64,000 nucleotides of DNA, from contig JANAVB010015600.1 of assembly GCA_029216955.1 (NCBI GenBank), forward strand, positions 37,570,153 through 37,634,152, written 5' to 3'. The translations under genes and the position numbers were made by a program. The notes under the pieces are model-generated. The model searched no databases and was not told the origin of the DNA. It saw only the letters and a program-made list of their open reading frames with translations. Source of the DNA: Iris pallida (Eukaryota > Streptophyta > Magnoliopsida > Asparagales > Iridaceae). This document shows positions 45,157 to 56,952 of this stretch, in pieces (position 1 is the first letter of the stretch; each line of letters begins with the position of its first letter).

Positions 45157-47770
45157 TGATGTACGTACTAATGATAAAGATACTACTTGGGATCATTGAG
45201 TTGGTTTGCCTCCGTGGGATGTCGTGGTGGAGGCAGTGTCAGTTTATTACCCTTCGTCAATGTATGAAAATTGGTAATAATATCGTCTTCGTCAAAGGAG
45301 AAAGTCTCCTTAGGTTTGTCAGCGGCACCCTGAGAATTGGAAGCTCCCTTAGAAGTATCGACCTTCAAGACTTCTTTCCCTTTACCTCCACGGACAGGGA
45401 TAGTTTGAGGGTGCTTGCCTTTGTCTTCAGATTTGGGTGTTTTCAACCCCAGTAATTCCAGATTAGGGACGTCGTTTTCAGCAACATTAGCGGCCCCAAT
45501 AAAAATGGGCCATGTATCATACTTATGTATACCCAGACAGAACTTTACTGTTGGAAGAAAGTTATATCGACAAGTATTCATAAGTTCTGAGTCTGGTATA
45601 CCGAAAGGTATCTTCAACGCTAGCCGCCTAAAGCGTTCGATGAAAGCAATGAAAGACTCAGTCCTCCTTTGCTTGGTATCGATAAGGGTGGACATACTAA
45701 CATGCATGCCACTATCGTAAAACCTGTTGAGAAATAACCTCTCCAAGTCTTTAAAAGAATTGATACAACCGTCAGGCAGACTGCAGAACCATTCAAAGGC
45801 TACCCCTATGTGTTGAAGTATGTCATGTGTTGGCGAGGAGAAGTCATCCCGTCAAATGAATTTAGTGTCAGCGGCTTGTAGTTAGGAGGGCAAGTAGCAT
45901 TCTTCCATTCAGGAGGATAGGGTTGGATATCCCTATCTTCAGAAGCTCGTCTTTGTGTGAGATGGTATCGAGACGGGCAACCAGAGAATCAATTGCATCC
46001 TGTTGATTGAGCAGGTGTTGAAAAACAGCTTCTATATGGTTGTCAGACGTCGTTGGTAAAGGACCACCCCTAGCATTTGTAAGATTTGGAGGAGGCACAA
46101 CAGAATGATACTCCTTCTGTAGTGAAGGAGGGTTTTTTCTATGAGCCGGACTAGCATGTGTTGAGACGTTTTGTTGAGGTGGAGGAACAGCCCCAGCAGC
46201 TTGGACCGCCATGATACTAGTAAGCATATCAGTGATATTGGCAAATTTTATTTCAAGACCCTCTAGCCGTTTGTTGTTCTGATCACTGGCTTCTTTAGGT
46301 CATTCTCCATCCGCCATGTATATAGATAACATACGAGGATGAACAGAGAAAACAGTACAACTGGTGCTGATACTGTCTGTCTCTGAGTTGACAAGTCCTT
46401 CCTCTTCAGGTAAGGGAGGTAGACAGTCGCCGTCAGACTCGGAAAGATTATCGTCATCTGGAAGGCTACCCCCAGTGTGAAGATCATCTCCTTCAAACTC
46501 TGACGGAATACTAGCCCCAACTTGGGAGTCCTCATCATCTATACGAAATCTTGTCTTCGACCGAGTACCCATATAGACTCCTTCAGATGTGATAGCCTAC
46601 CGGCTATCTGTTGGCAGACTTTTTCTTCTTCTGTTCGCGGAATTGAGAGAGAAAGTTGTGTTTGTGGTCCATCCTCTTTGATTGGGGCTTCCATAAGGAG
46701 GATCCAATGAAGCCATGTTGGATGAAATATACAGTGGCTTTTCATCGTCAGAGAAATACAGTCATTGAAACACGAACTGTCTCTGAGGCACTCTTATCGC
46801 TTTGGAACATCAACAGTTGATGACAATACTGGTGCACAGATGTGCACCATGAATTGTTGTATCCTCCTTCACTTTACGCTTATGATTTATTATGTTGCAT
46901 AAGTCAGGGGAAGGGAGTTTTACCTTAGAACCTATGTCACATGCATCGACAAGCTTTGCATATGGGTTTGTAAGGAGAGTTGGTACATCTGGACTTAGTT
47001 CACGTGCAGGGGAAACCCCCACACCTAAGTCCTGTGATGACCTTGAAGACAGCCCCGTGCTATACGCGTTGGGACCTGTCTTTTTGCTGTGGGCGCATAG
47101 GCCATCGAATCTGCCTTTGGGCACATGCTTCTTGGCAGCATGCCTAAGCTTCCTCAATATGGGCTCATAGTATGAGTCAGATGAGCTTGGGCACATAGCC
47201 TTGGGCGCATGACCCTAGATCCACAATCTATCGAAGACAGAAGTCTTCTGGCCAGAGTTATGCGTCCACACACCCTCTTGGGAGCATAGCTTTGGGCGCA
47301 TGCTTGGTGGAGCAGCGCTATTTTCTTCCAACTTCGCCTCCTTCATTTGTGAGCCTCGCTGAGTTTGTCCAGAGTGTCGAACACTCCGATTCTTTGAATC
47401 GTAGTATTTTTCTTTGCTAGGTCTCAAGCGTTGAACACTCTGTTGTTGGTTGCACAAGAGAGAAGTCGCTGGGCTAGTAGAGCCCAAAATGATGTGAGCC
47501 TTCTTTATTTGTGGAGCTTTTGTGGCAGAGCCATGCACCCATGTGATAGAGTCCTTCAGTTGCATATCTACTATGACATTGGCAGGATATGCACTGCAAG
47601 CCTTCGAAAGCCAAGTCTTGCGAGACTAGTTTGGCTTCGCTAATTTCGAAGGAGTAGATTCATCCCTCGAGAGCATCTCTTCGAACGTCTGTTGATCGAA
47701 CTTCACGATCAACATCTTCTGAGTGCTCCCCACTTTGTCGGTATCGGATTGCGTCACCACCTTCTAGTCA
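45157..47770 (-). pseudogene. gag: Tat-B gag, N-terminal, capsid and start of zinc knuckle
   Basis: The N-terminus (about 47760-47690) shares VTQSD, QKM and FDQQ-FEEMLS words with Tat-A. An upstream segment (47196-46810) carries KHVPKGRFDGL and encodes several GCGCAT motifs. An acidic middle (46572-46300) begins GTRSKTRFR. The capsid-like region is at about 46230-45190 (RLFLNRFYD, ESFIAFIERFRRLALKIP). At 45182-45157 come the first zinc-knuckle residues (YHxYVHH in the alignment), where LARD2 interrupts. Stops are frequent. The expected ATG near the primer site is not recognisable. Confidence 0.8.
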
Positions 47771-47779
47771 GAAAAAAGG

Positions 47780-47800
47780 TAGTCCCCAGTAGAGTCGCCA
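47780..47800 (-). other. Tat-B primer-binding site
   Basis: TGGCGACTCTACTGGGGAC on the minus strand directly after the 5' LTR. It is the Tat-type site also seen, with changes, in Tat-A. Confidence 0.8.
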
Positions 47801-48577
47801 TTTTTATGGAAACACAAAAAAGAAGAAAAAATGCTATCTTTTTTATTAGCGCAAGTCACCACAAATCGAGTACGCCTGAGAGATCCTGTGCTGAGGATCC
47901 CCAAGTACAAAAAGAATTCTGGAGAATGGGACGATGGATATCGAGCAGCAGTTGCTCCTTTACTCCGTTGACACTCCGATTACAAAAGTGGGAGAAAACC
48001 TAAGAAAATTGCTAACTATTGGCTCATTGGCAAGAAGTGCAGCAATTTGGCTCTTGAAAATGCCCTCCGTTCTGTCTTTTGAAGAGGTATGAGACCCCTT
48101 TTTATAGTCGTTCTTGTGCTGGAATGATATTATGCACCGACATGAGGAAACACACTGGTTTTCATGTGGGCGCATAGTGCTACTTTGGGCGTATAGGACG
48201 TAGGCGCATACAGAATGAGAGATCGTGGTGTTGACGTGGTCGCATGCTTCGGTACACGACTGCTCGTGGAGACTGCCGTGGCCGTATACTTTGGTACACG
48301 ATTTGATCGTGAGTTTGACCGAGTCAGGGGCTGCCTGGCTTAGGCGCATAGCCTGAAACATGGCTATGCGCCCCCTTCTGGAGTAGCCTAGAGTGGGCGC
48401 ATGGGCGCATAGCTCACTCTGGAGACTTGGGCGCATATAGCTTCACTGGTGACTTGGGCGCATATGTCTTCATTGGTGACTTGGGCGCATATGTATTCAT
48501 TGGTGACTTGGATGCATATGTCTTCCCTGGCTTGGGCACATGGTTGTCAAGTCTGCCGAAATTTTTATGCTTCTACA
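47801..48577 (-). repeat. Tat-B 5' LTR (about 0.78 kb)
   Basis: It starts TGTAGAAGCAT, the same as Tat-A, and ends within a few bases of 47801-47807. A TATA box (TATAAAAA) is at 48106-48099 on the minus strand. The first part (48170-48545) is an array of about a dozen TATGCGCCCAAG-type motifs, most regular at 48425-48515 (28-nt spacing). Only one LTR is in the window, so its exact inner end is uncertain. Confidence 0.8.
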
Positions 48578-48582
48578 GTAAA

Positions 48583-49053
48583 TAGTCAGCAAGTGTTCCC
48601 AAAGCAAACGCCGAATCTGCTTGGTCCTCCCACCGTGAATGATCGAGAGCAGCACTTTTCGGGGAGGTGGACATCGATGACCGATGCAGTGATACCGCTG
48701 TTCCAAAAAATCTATATGTCGTTGTTGGAGGCGAAGGCGTGAGAGTACCCCAGATTGATGCAAAAGTTGTTCAGCTTCGACTTATCTACTTTGGACTCGA
48801 TAACGGATAACAATGAGATGGTGTGCTGCTTCTTGAGTGTTTTCAATCGATTGAGTGTCTGCTTCTCGGTAAGGTCTCGAGCATTCCAAATGAGGATGCT
48901 TAACATAATTTTTTGTGGAGGAGGCCCAACTTGGAGGTCGATCTTAGGAGCATGGGAGATGCTTTGGACCATGGAGTTTGTTGGCCCATTGGTCATAGTC
49001 AAACCTGATTTTAATAATTGATCAAACTCTGTCTCGATATAAATACAAGTCAA
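48583..49053 (-). pseudogene. LINE ORF2 endonuclease fragment
   Basis: On the minus strand, ILIWNARDL (canonical LINE endonucleases have IWNCRGL), then LKKQHTISLLSVIESKVD and LGYSHAFASNNDI. A broken continuation reads like the next endonuclease strand (IFWNS, ASVIDVH). This is the N-terminal part of the apurinic-type endonuclease of a plant LINE. It is cut by Tat-B at 48577; the rest would lie beyond Tat-B's other end. It is the oldest recognisable layer here. Confidence 0.65.
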
Positions 49054-49138
49054 CTCAGATGTTTACCTACGACGTTTTGGATACTGCTCAACAATAGATA
49101 TTTACTATGTTCAAGACCGAAGTTGTTTCGTAGTTGTT
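49054..49138. other. Short spacer
   Basis: Eighty-five bases between the LINE fragment and the solo LTR, with nothing recognised. Confidence 0.4.
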
Positions 49139-51549
49139 TGTCACGCCCCGCTCCCGTAGGAGCGATCGTCCTCGCTATGGCGTGATGCCGCACGAGCCTA
49201 GATTACGCTCGTACAAGGCGGGTTCCATAACGACCGATTTTAGCGGCTGCGACGGGGTCGTCGCACAGAAGTCCCGTGCAGAGACATTGAATAATAGCAG
49301 CAGAAATTAGAACAAACACAAGTCATTCAGTAGAAACTCTTTTATTGATATTGAAACAAAGGTTACAATGGGGCGCAAGGCCAATATTACAATCACTCAA
49401 GCTCACTCATCTCACATTTACAAGTCACTCAGCTCTCTCTCATCTCTCAGTTACAAGTCTTGAGCCAGCGGATGCTTCGGAAGGCGACGTCCATACATTA
49501 TGTCCTGTATAAGTCTTTACTCCATGCGGCCGCACGCTTCGAATCGCCAAGGAACTCCGTGCCTCGACGCATCCAAGCGAGCTCCGTGCCACGAGCTTCT
49601 ACCCGTGCCTGCACATGGAAACTATGTGGGTGTCAGTACTCAACTGTACCGGTGGAATGAGCTCCTCGCCCACCCATACAAACCCAACACGTTTGATTTA
49701 CTTTGTGCTACATAGTCACTTCTTATCGATTGTCTTTCTAGTCTTACCTTAGGATCAGTTTTATGACCGACGCTTTGCTCATTTTATGTCTTTAGACCAT
49801 CCCGTGCTCGCAACATCAATGTTAACTCAACAACGTTAACCTATCAAGTCGTGTTTGCCTTACGGCCAAAATCAGAGACGCAACTACGCGATAGTACCCA
49901 ATTCCTTGTGACCGTGCTACAAATCCATCATACCGTGCCTCACAACTCAATGTGACTCAATCGTATCGCTGCCTTGCGGCCCTTTGCTACTAACTTATCA
50001 TTCGACCCAATCCAAGACTTGTGGGCTAAGTGCCACTCGACCAACTTTGCCTTGCGGCATTTCTGACTTAGACTCAAGACAACTCAAACCAACTTATGCA
50101 ACTTATATGCCGACAACTTAAGACCCGACGCCGCATCTCGTGCCGAAGTACGTCGCCTATGTTGATGCCAAATCTTAGGACCAAACCTTGTGTCTAACTG
50201 TACACACATCCAACTGACTAAATCAAAAGGCACACACGCGGATTGCCGCCCATGTCGACCCATCTATATGAATTTGGTCACTAACATCACAAGCTATCCT
50301 AGACTATAGCCTTGCCATTCGGTGACCCTTTCAGCGCAGGTAGCTAGCCCCGCTGAAAGTTTTCGAATGACCCGAGCTGTTCGTCCAGCTACGGCTATAC
50401 CGTATTTTCCTCCGAAACGCCGCGGTCCCATGGCGCCCAGGGTTGTCGTACGTGGAAACTCCTCCTTGTCGACAAGTTGTCCAATGACCATGCAAGACTC
50501 GACACAAACAGACGTCTCACACAGTCATTCCTCTTCCAATATTACCATCTCTTTCAAAACCAATATCAAACCATCTATCTTTTGAGACCCTTCGACGACC
50601 CACGGTCGCGAGCTTTCTTTCTAACATTTGAGACCCCTCGATGACCCACGATCGCGAGCATTCTTTCCATATTACCATATCATTTCATTCAACTCAATGC
50701 CTATTCGATAGTCCTTTCTCCAAAACTCATTCAATCAACCGTGGTTCCTGCCTTAACACTAGGTCCATACATCGTGCCTCAAACCGACTTTCGTTCTACG
50801 CGACGCTATCGCCCAAGTCATAGTTTATATGACGGGCCTTAGGATCGTGGGACTATTTAACCTGACAACCGCAGAATGAGCGGGACAGCACTTTGAATGA
50901 CTTAGGTCGACCGACATAACTTTGCCTAACTTACTCAAGCCTACAACTTAACGAGCAAAGGCCGCGTCAAGCCTTGCCTCGATGGAACGTGCCGCGCACG
51001 CGTTCAACTTTGAACGAACAAGTCATTTGGGTGCCTAGACTTATGGCACAAGCTGTGCAATGCAACTCAACTCATGGGGCAAGCCAAGGCTATGCCAAGC
51101 CTTGGACGACATGACCGTGCATGCTTTATGAAGCATTCATGCAGGCGACGCCTATGACTTAGGCTATATTCATAACTTCGCCGACTCAACCAACTTTCCT
51201 TCTCCCAAGCCACGGGACGAATGATCGAGTGTCATTTTTAAAGCACGCCGTGCACCAACTCTAAGCCGACCGTTGGACCTTTCCATATTCTAACTCAATT
51301 CGACCCGTCGGAATTATTCCCTTTAGCTATGTGGATTCGTCTCTTTTATTATCAAGCCTACTTGTGCAAGTTGAAAATATGCGATTTATTATATAAAGGC
51401 TAAGATGAGGCGAGTTCACCAAAACTATTCTACCTGAGCGAGCGGTCGCCTCGACCGAGCGATGTCTTCGAGTAGCCGTTGCAAGGCTAAGTCCGAACGC
51501 CGTCGGCGTTTTGATTCTGCCGATTGACTGAGCGGGACGGGGCACTACA
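49139..51549 (-). repeat. Probable solo LTR of the same LARD/Tekay style (2.4 kb)
   Basis: On the minus strand it starts TGTAGTGCCCCGTCCCG and ends CGGGAGCGGGGCGTGACA. Start and end match the TGTAA/TGTGA...CGTGACA pattern of LARD1-3. No primer site, polypurine tract or coding motif is seen inside or next to it. The 5 bp on each side (TTGTT and CTCTT) do not match, so it could be a recombination product. Inside, a 40-bp segment containing GACCCACGRTCGCGAG is duplicated at about 50581-50670, and CCTTGCGGC-like words recur. The small open frames are not supported as genes. Confidence 0.6.
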
Positions 51550-52474
51550 CTCTTTGCCATTCAGAATGTACTTTCTGTTACGCTATGTAATTTTTCATTT
51601 TATTGAGTCTAGGAATACATTGTACACCGAGTCGTACTAGCAAATAGGCTATCCGAAAATGTTTTTCAAAACCATCATATTCTTTTACAAATGACCAACG
51701 TTTTTGAAAAACATTCTTTTTACAAAAAGCTTCTGAAGGATTTTCAAAAAGCCAAAATTTATTTTCTCAAATGAACTGGCAGAACCCCAGCAGAACTCGG
51801 CCAGAGTTCGGCCATTTGGAACGTTAGTGAACGTTGGGTTTTTGAACTTGGTCATCCTTCAGTTGCGGTTTTTTACAAAGAGTTCTGTCCGAATTCTGTC
51901 CAAATTCTGTTAGAGTTCTGTCTTTGGAAAATTTATAAATAGAGAAGTATTTTGATCATTTCAAATTACCAATTCACTTTCAATCTCTTCTCTTCCTGAG
52001 CTTACCTTCTTCTAAAGAGTTCTAAAAAGCTTTCATTTTTAAATCTCAAGCCAATTACAATCCTCTAGTCGATTTGCCAGTGCGATACGGTCTAGAAGTT
52101 TCAGAACGATTGTAATCAGAGACTTGATAGAAGATTCAACTCTTCACAATTGAAGTTGGTCGAGTTCTTCGTATCAAAGCTCGCGTATGTAGAAGTTGCA
52201 AGGACTTCGTATGAAAACTTGCGAGATTTTCCAATAGTGGATTCAACTGGAAGCTAGAGTTCTTCCGACTGGACTAGTCCGCACAAGAGGAAAACCAGTA
52301 TAAATCTCGGTGTTTGCGTTTGCCTTCTGATCACTTTTAATTTCTGTCATTTACTTTTGTGATTATTATTATATCTGTGATCTAACTGCTAACAAGTTTT
52401 TAATTAGCAATATTCCGCTGCCTACTCTATTCACCCATCTCTAGAGTATTCTGCTTTACGATTTCGTTCCTACA
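51550..52474 (+). repeat. Copia-type 5' LTR (left end uncertain)
   Basis: It ends TTCCTACA directly before an initiator-methionine-type primer site. A TATA box (TTTATAAATAGAG) lies near 51927-51940, and the segment near 52300 (AGTATAAATCTCGGTG) resembles SIRE-type Copia LTRs as I remember them. I cannot fix the left end. The internal coding part is displaced or lost beyond LARD3, so the family is tentative. Confidence 0.55.
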
Positions 52475-52476
52475 AT

Positions 52477-52488
52477 TGGTATCAGAGC
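52477..52488 (+). other. Primer-binding site, initiator tRNA-Met (first copy)
   Basis: TGGTATCAGAGC two bases after the LTR end, the standard 12-nt complement of initiator tRNA-Met. Confidence 0.8.
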
Positions 52489-52538
52489 AGGCTCTCCATC
52501 TAGAGGTATTATATTCTGATCCCAATTGTTCCTACAAT

Positions 52539-52550
52539 TGGTATCAGAGC
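52539..52550 (+). other. Primer-binding site, initiator tRNA-Met (second copy)
   Basis: TGGTATCAGAGC again, 62 bases downstream, preceded by the same GTTCCTACAAT. The LTR/PBS junction is thus duplicated. Confidence 0.75.
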
Positions 52551-54579
52551 TGGTTATACAGGTAAAGCAAGGTAAAATTATAGTTATATTCAATTTTTAT
52601 TGTGAGCACCCTGAATTTTGGGTTGATTTTTTTATTTTATTTTATTTTTCTTATTGTTTAGTTTCATTAAATAATTTATTCTGTTTATTTATCTGTAAAT
52701 GTGCTTTTCCGTGCCTTTGATATTTGGAGTGTCAGGGATGTTCAACTCTGCAAATCTTCTTCATGAGTTTTGTAGTGGACATGATTGCCTTCCTGACGGT
52801 ATATAGTGTCCCATCCAAACTTGTTCCCTTGTACTCTTTTTGCTTTGCACAACTTCGGGTCGATTTAGACCATTTGATTATTAATTATTTTTTCCACTCT
52901 TTTCCTTGATCATTTTTAGCACGTTACCGTGACTTTTAATTTGGGAGCACAAGACCAGTCATTCTCTTGAAACCAACTCATCATGCATGATCTACTCGAG
53001 ACACTCTTCACCCTTGACCTTCGTGTACCACTCAGACACGCCATTTTGTGCTCCATTTGCTTCGCACAACTTTCATGACATGTGACCCGATTTTATTTCA
53101 TCCCACGGTGTCGCATTCATTTTCCAACTTGATTTGTGGGTACCCTGTCGACCGAAACCTGTCAACCCCAAATATGGACATGGCCTATATTGAGTCTACT
53201 ATCTGTATGCCACTTGTGTCCCACTTATTGAAATCTCCATGCGCTACTTGTTTGCCCATGATCATCAACACCTATTTTTATTCGATTTTTGCACAAAGTC
53301 CGATTTTGACCCAATCCGGCTCCACCAAGTCCAGCCCATTTTCGTGCTACCCTCCATCGTGACACCCTCACTTTCCTCGTCCAAAAAAATAATATTAATA
53401 CTCTTTCTACCTATTTTTAATAATTATTGGAAATTTTTGTTGAATTAAATCCCTTGGAATGACCTATTATTTTACCTATATTAATCCTAGCCATTGATCT
53501 TCATAATAAATCCTCACCATTAATTTTCCTCCAACCCCATAGCATCCAACAACACCCTTCCTCACGCACACACAGCCGGCCCTAAAATCTAGGAGGATTA
53601 ATTCTCATCTCTCTCTTTCTAAAAAATTTCCCACACATTCTTTTCTCTCCCACACAACTCAACACCAACACAACAGCAACCTGGCCGGAGCTCCTCCTGC
53701 CCGAGCCCAACCTAGCCCGAGCCCAGCCGTGGCCGACGCCGTCGAACACCCTGGCCGTCGGCCACCACCACCACTTTGCCGAGCTCTCCCCATTCTTCCA
53801 ATTAATCATCATCACCACCATCATATCACCATAGCTCACCATCTTCAACACCTTAGCCACTACCACCACCTTCATTCCACCGGTCGACCGCTACCATACC
53901 ACCCGCCGTGCTGCGCCGCTCGCCGCCGCCGCATCACCGTGCGGCCAGCAACAGCAGCCAGCGCGCTGCACAACACAGCAGCAGCCGCGCGCCCCCTTCA
54001 CCGCGCGTGCACGGGCGGTGCAGGGCCGCCGCCGGCCGCACACCGGCGTGGCCGACCCCCTCTACGGGGGCGCGCCACCCCGGCAAACTCTCCCATGGCG
54101 GCCACCGTCCTCCGGGACGCACCGTCGAGGCGATTCGTGTGTTTCACACGAAGTTCCGTCGTGACGCGCGCGGAATCGTCCGTTTTGGCGCCCCATCTTA
54201 GCAACTTCGCACGCAATTTTCGAGAAATTCGACCGTTGGATCGGCGATTTTTCGCTCCGTCACAATCTCAATATATCCACCTTCACTCCTGTCAATTTTC
54301 ATCCGTTGATTTTGTCATTTCATACATCAAAACCGGCCACCAAGTTGACCGATTAAATTGTATTAATTTTGGACAGTTTCGCGGGGTCAACTTCGTCAAC
54401 TTGTACCTCCTCCACCGCAGCTCCGTTTGGCGTGCTACCAGTTCCTGTGCGAAGTTGGTATAACCCTCTTACTACCCCTCCAGTTTCGTTTCATTGTGAG
54501 CTTGTTTGATTGGTTGAATTCAACGCCAAAGTTGGTCGTCCGAATTCGTAATTTCTAACTTGTAAAATTTTATTTTTAA

Positions 54580-55145
54580 ACACGGGACTCCAGATTTCAT
54601 TTCTGACACCACCAGTAGATTCGTGGTGTCGTTCTGGCATATTTTCATATAAAATTTGTTAGATTTGGAGGACGTGGGCCCTAGCACGTTTTTCGGTGCA
54701 AAGTGGGTCCCACAATCCGGGTCAACTGAACTTTTTGACGCCGGCTCATCGGAATCCAATTCTGGATATACCGTTGAGTTCGTCTCGTCATTCTGGACTC
54801 GTTGACATATAATTTGCTAGGTTTTGGTGGACATTGGATCCGACACGCAATTTGGTGCAAGTCGGATACCAATATCTGGGTCAACGGGTCATTTTGAGAT
54901 TGGCTCATCGAAATCCAATTTCGGATATACCGTTCAGTTCGTATCATCATATGGACTCGTTGACATGTAGTTTGCTGAGTTTTGAGGACTTTAGCTCTGG
55001 CACGTATTTCTGTGCAAACTAAAATTCCAAGATCTGGTTAACGGACCAAATTGAGATCGGGTCAACGGAATCCAATTCTGGAGATACCGTTGGGTTCGTA
55101 TCGTCATTCTGGTTTCGTGGACATATAATTTGCTATATTTTATAA
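54580..55145 (+). repeat. About 155-bp tandem units in LARD3 5' LTR
   Basis: Units contain GGATATACCGTTGAGTTCG, CATATAATTTGCTAGGTTTT and GGGTCAACGG. The key word occurs at about 54773, 54924 and 55080: three units, against four in the 3' LTR (61813, 61970, 62128, 62288). Confidence 0.8.
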
Positions 55146-55770
55146 AATTATTTTCTTGCACGTTTTTCGGTGCAAAACGGCTCCGACACGGATACCGTTT
55201 TGACCCAAAAATATCTTTTTGCCCTTGTATCCAAATTGGACCGATGGATAGGCTATCCTAGCTAATTTGACCATTCTGGATATGTTGGCGATATTTATTT
55301 CATCATCCGACAAAGTTTATTGATAATTTCTCTGAGTTTAACCTTTTTATAATTAATTAATAATTAATTCTTATAATGTTCGTATTTCGGGATTAGTACA
55401 ACGAAACTGAGCTCAGTCAATTCCAGTGATCTTATATCGCTAAAATTGACAAGATGGACACGTGGATCACTATAATAAGATTATTAACTTTACCGTTAAT
55501 CATCTTATCTCGATTTGTGTGTCGTAAGTTTCGACGTACGAATAACGAAGTACACTTTATATCTTTAATAATTAGACTAGAATTGACCCAGTTTGACTAG
55601 AGTTGACCAGTTGACCAAAAGTCAACTGTAAGTCAACACTTGACCTAGTTTGACTAGATTTTTGACCGGAGTTGACCTAGAGTTGTTTTGACTTAGAAGA
55701 ACCTAGGATAATATAGATTGCTTGTAGAGTTTCATTTATTACAACTTGAACACCTTGTAACCTGTGTTGC

Positions 55771-55780
55771 TTTAAATAGG
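55771..55780 (+). promoter_or_regulatory. LARD3 LTR TATA-like box
   Basis: TTTAAATAGG, with the equivalent at 62979-62988 in the 3' LTR. It lies in the last third of the LTR, a plausible promoter position. Confidence 0.45.
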
Positions 55781-56934
55781 ACTCTGTGGCTTCAGTTGGA
55801 CCCCCTATACTTATTAGCTGTTCAGGTTATCAGGCGAGTACATTCTCTGATCATTTCATATCCTGCTTAGAATTTTTTCCTGTATTAAATTACTTTACTT
55901 GTACTGTCATGTTGGTCACACGGATTGGTACTATATGGATCCCTTCTTGAGATGTTATCCTTAGGGAGCATCGGGTACTACATGTACTGTGCGTTTCACT
56001 TACATGGCGTATCACTATGCTTCATTGGTTCTTTGATCACTTGTGACATATACTCTTATGATCACAGAGTCTCCTAAAATCCTTATCCTATTTACTAGGT
56101 ATCCTAGAATCTCCTAGAATCCCCATTTATGGGACATCCATGTATCATCCTTCGGGGACCTTTGCATGGAATCATAACATAACCTGGTTGGATCCTTGTG
56201 TATTGATTGGGGGTACGGGAGAGTAGAAGTAGACATGTGAATACTATCCACGTAGTGTAGCATCAGAATCTTTCCATAGTGTAGCATAAGAATCTTCTAT
56301 GCCATTTACATGTCTATATTGTACTCTGACTCACTAGCCACTGTTAGTTCTCTATTGTATAGTAGATATTTCTATTACAGTTCTCTCTCTCTGTTTACAT
56401 ACTGTATTTTCTTCAGTACCTGTATCTTACTTTACTGTATGATTATATTTTCTAACCTGCTATGAACTGTTGAGATGTATTGTGCTTGCTCCTGTCCTGA
56501 CTGGACCTGTTGATAAATTTTACAGATAGCATGGAGGTTGCCTGCTAGCCTAGATGAGACACAGTAGAGGTTGTATAGGTAGCTAGGATTTTGCTTAATT
56601 TATTTTCAGTTGGCTTGAGTTGCATTTATGGATTTCTGTATTTAAGCTTTTAGATGTATTTCTGGGTTTGTGTATCTTAGACACTTAGACTTCTATCTGC
56701 TGTATCACTTTTGGATTTTACGTTTTATCTATCTTCCATTATGCTCTACCTTAGATGTGATTGAGTTTACATTCTGCTATGTCACCCCCATTCGGGGAGT
56801 ATAAACTGCTTAGCCTTATACTGTTAGATGCATGAGACCTAGGACAGCGTTCTACTGCCGACACTGCGGCTTAGGCTGGGCGTTGTTACTTCTCGTGCCC
56901 TTACTCTAGGGTGCGGGTCGTGACACGTTTTTAG

Positions 56935-56952
56935 TGGTGGCCCATGCAGGTC
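56935..56952 (+). other. LARD3 primer-binding site, tRNA-Ile type
   Basis: TGGTGGCCCATGCAGGTC, nine bases after the LTR end; identical to LARD2, one base different from LARD1. Confidence 0.7.

Larger units (their letters stand above)
27998..48577 (-). mobile_element. Tat-B: second Tat-lineage retrotransposon, split by LARD2 and truncated in the window by the CACTA element
   Basis: On the minus strand the order is 5' LTR (48577 to about 47801), primer site, gag, protease, RT, RNase H, second RNase H, integrase (stop at 30321-30319), a repeat-rich spacer, and an antisense gene on the plus strand. The layout equals Tat-A, but the sequence is clearly divergent. Its 3' end lies beyond the CACTA element, outside the window. 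LARD2 occupies 35975-45151. Many stops and frame changes show a dead copy older than its insertions. Confidence 0.93.
52601..56925 (+). repeat. LARD3 5' LTR (4325 bp)
   Basis: Starts TGTGAGCACCCTGAA and ends GTGCGGGTCGTGACA. It contains a GC-rich block (53700-54100), about 155-bp tandem units (54580-55140), a TTGACC-rich stretch (55580-55690) and a TATA-like box (55771-55780). A His/Pro-rich open frame at 53729-54463 is not supported as a gene (see rejected items). Confidence 0.92.

Noticed and set aside
49460..50823. Small open frames in the solo LTR
   Set aside because: All are under 90 codons, without domains, within a repeat whose ends mark it as an LTR.
53729..54463. His/Pro-rich open frame of 244 codons in the LARD3 5' LTR, with a 245-codon counterpart at 60775-61512
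   Set aside because: Both copies are open, but indels shift the middle part into different frames, so the protein is not conserved between two originally identical LTRs. GC-rich composition explains the long frame.
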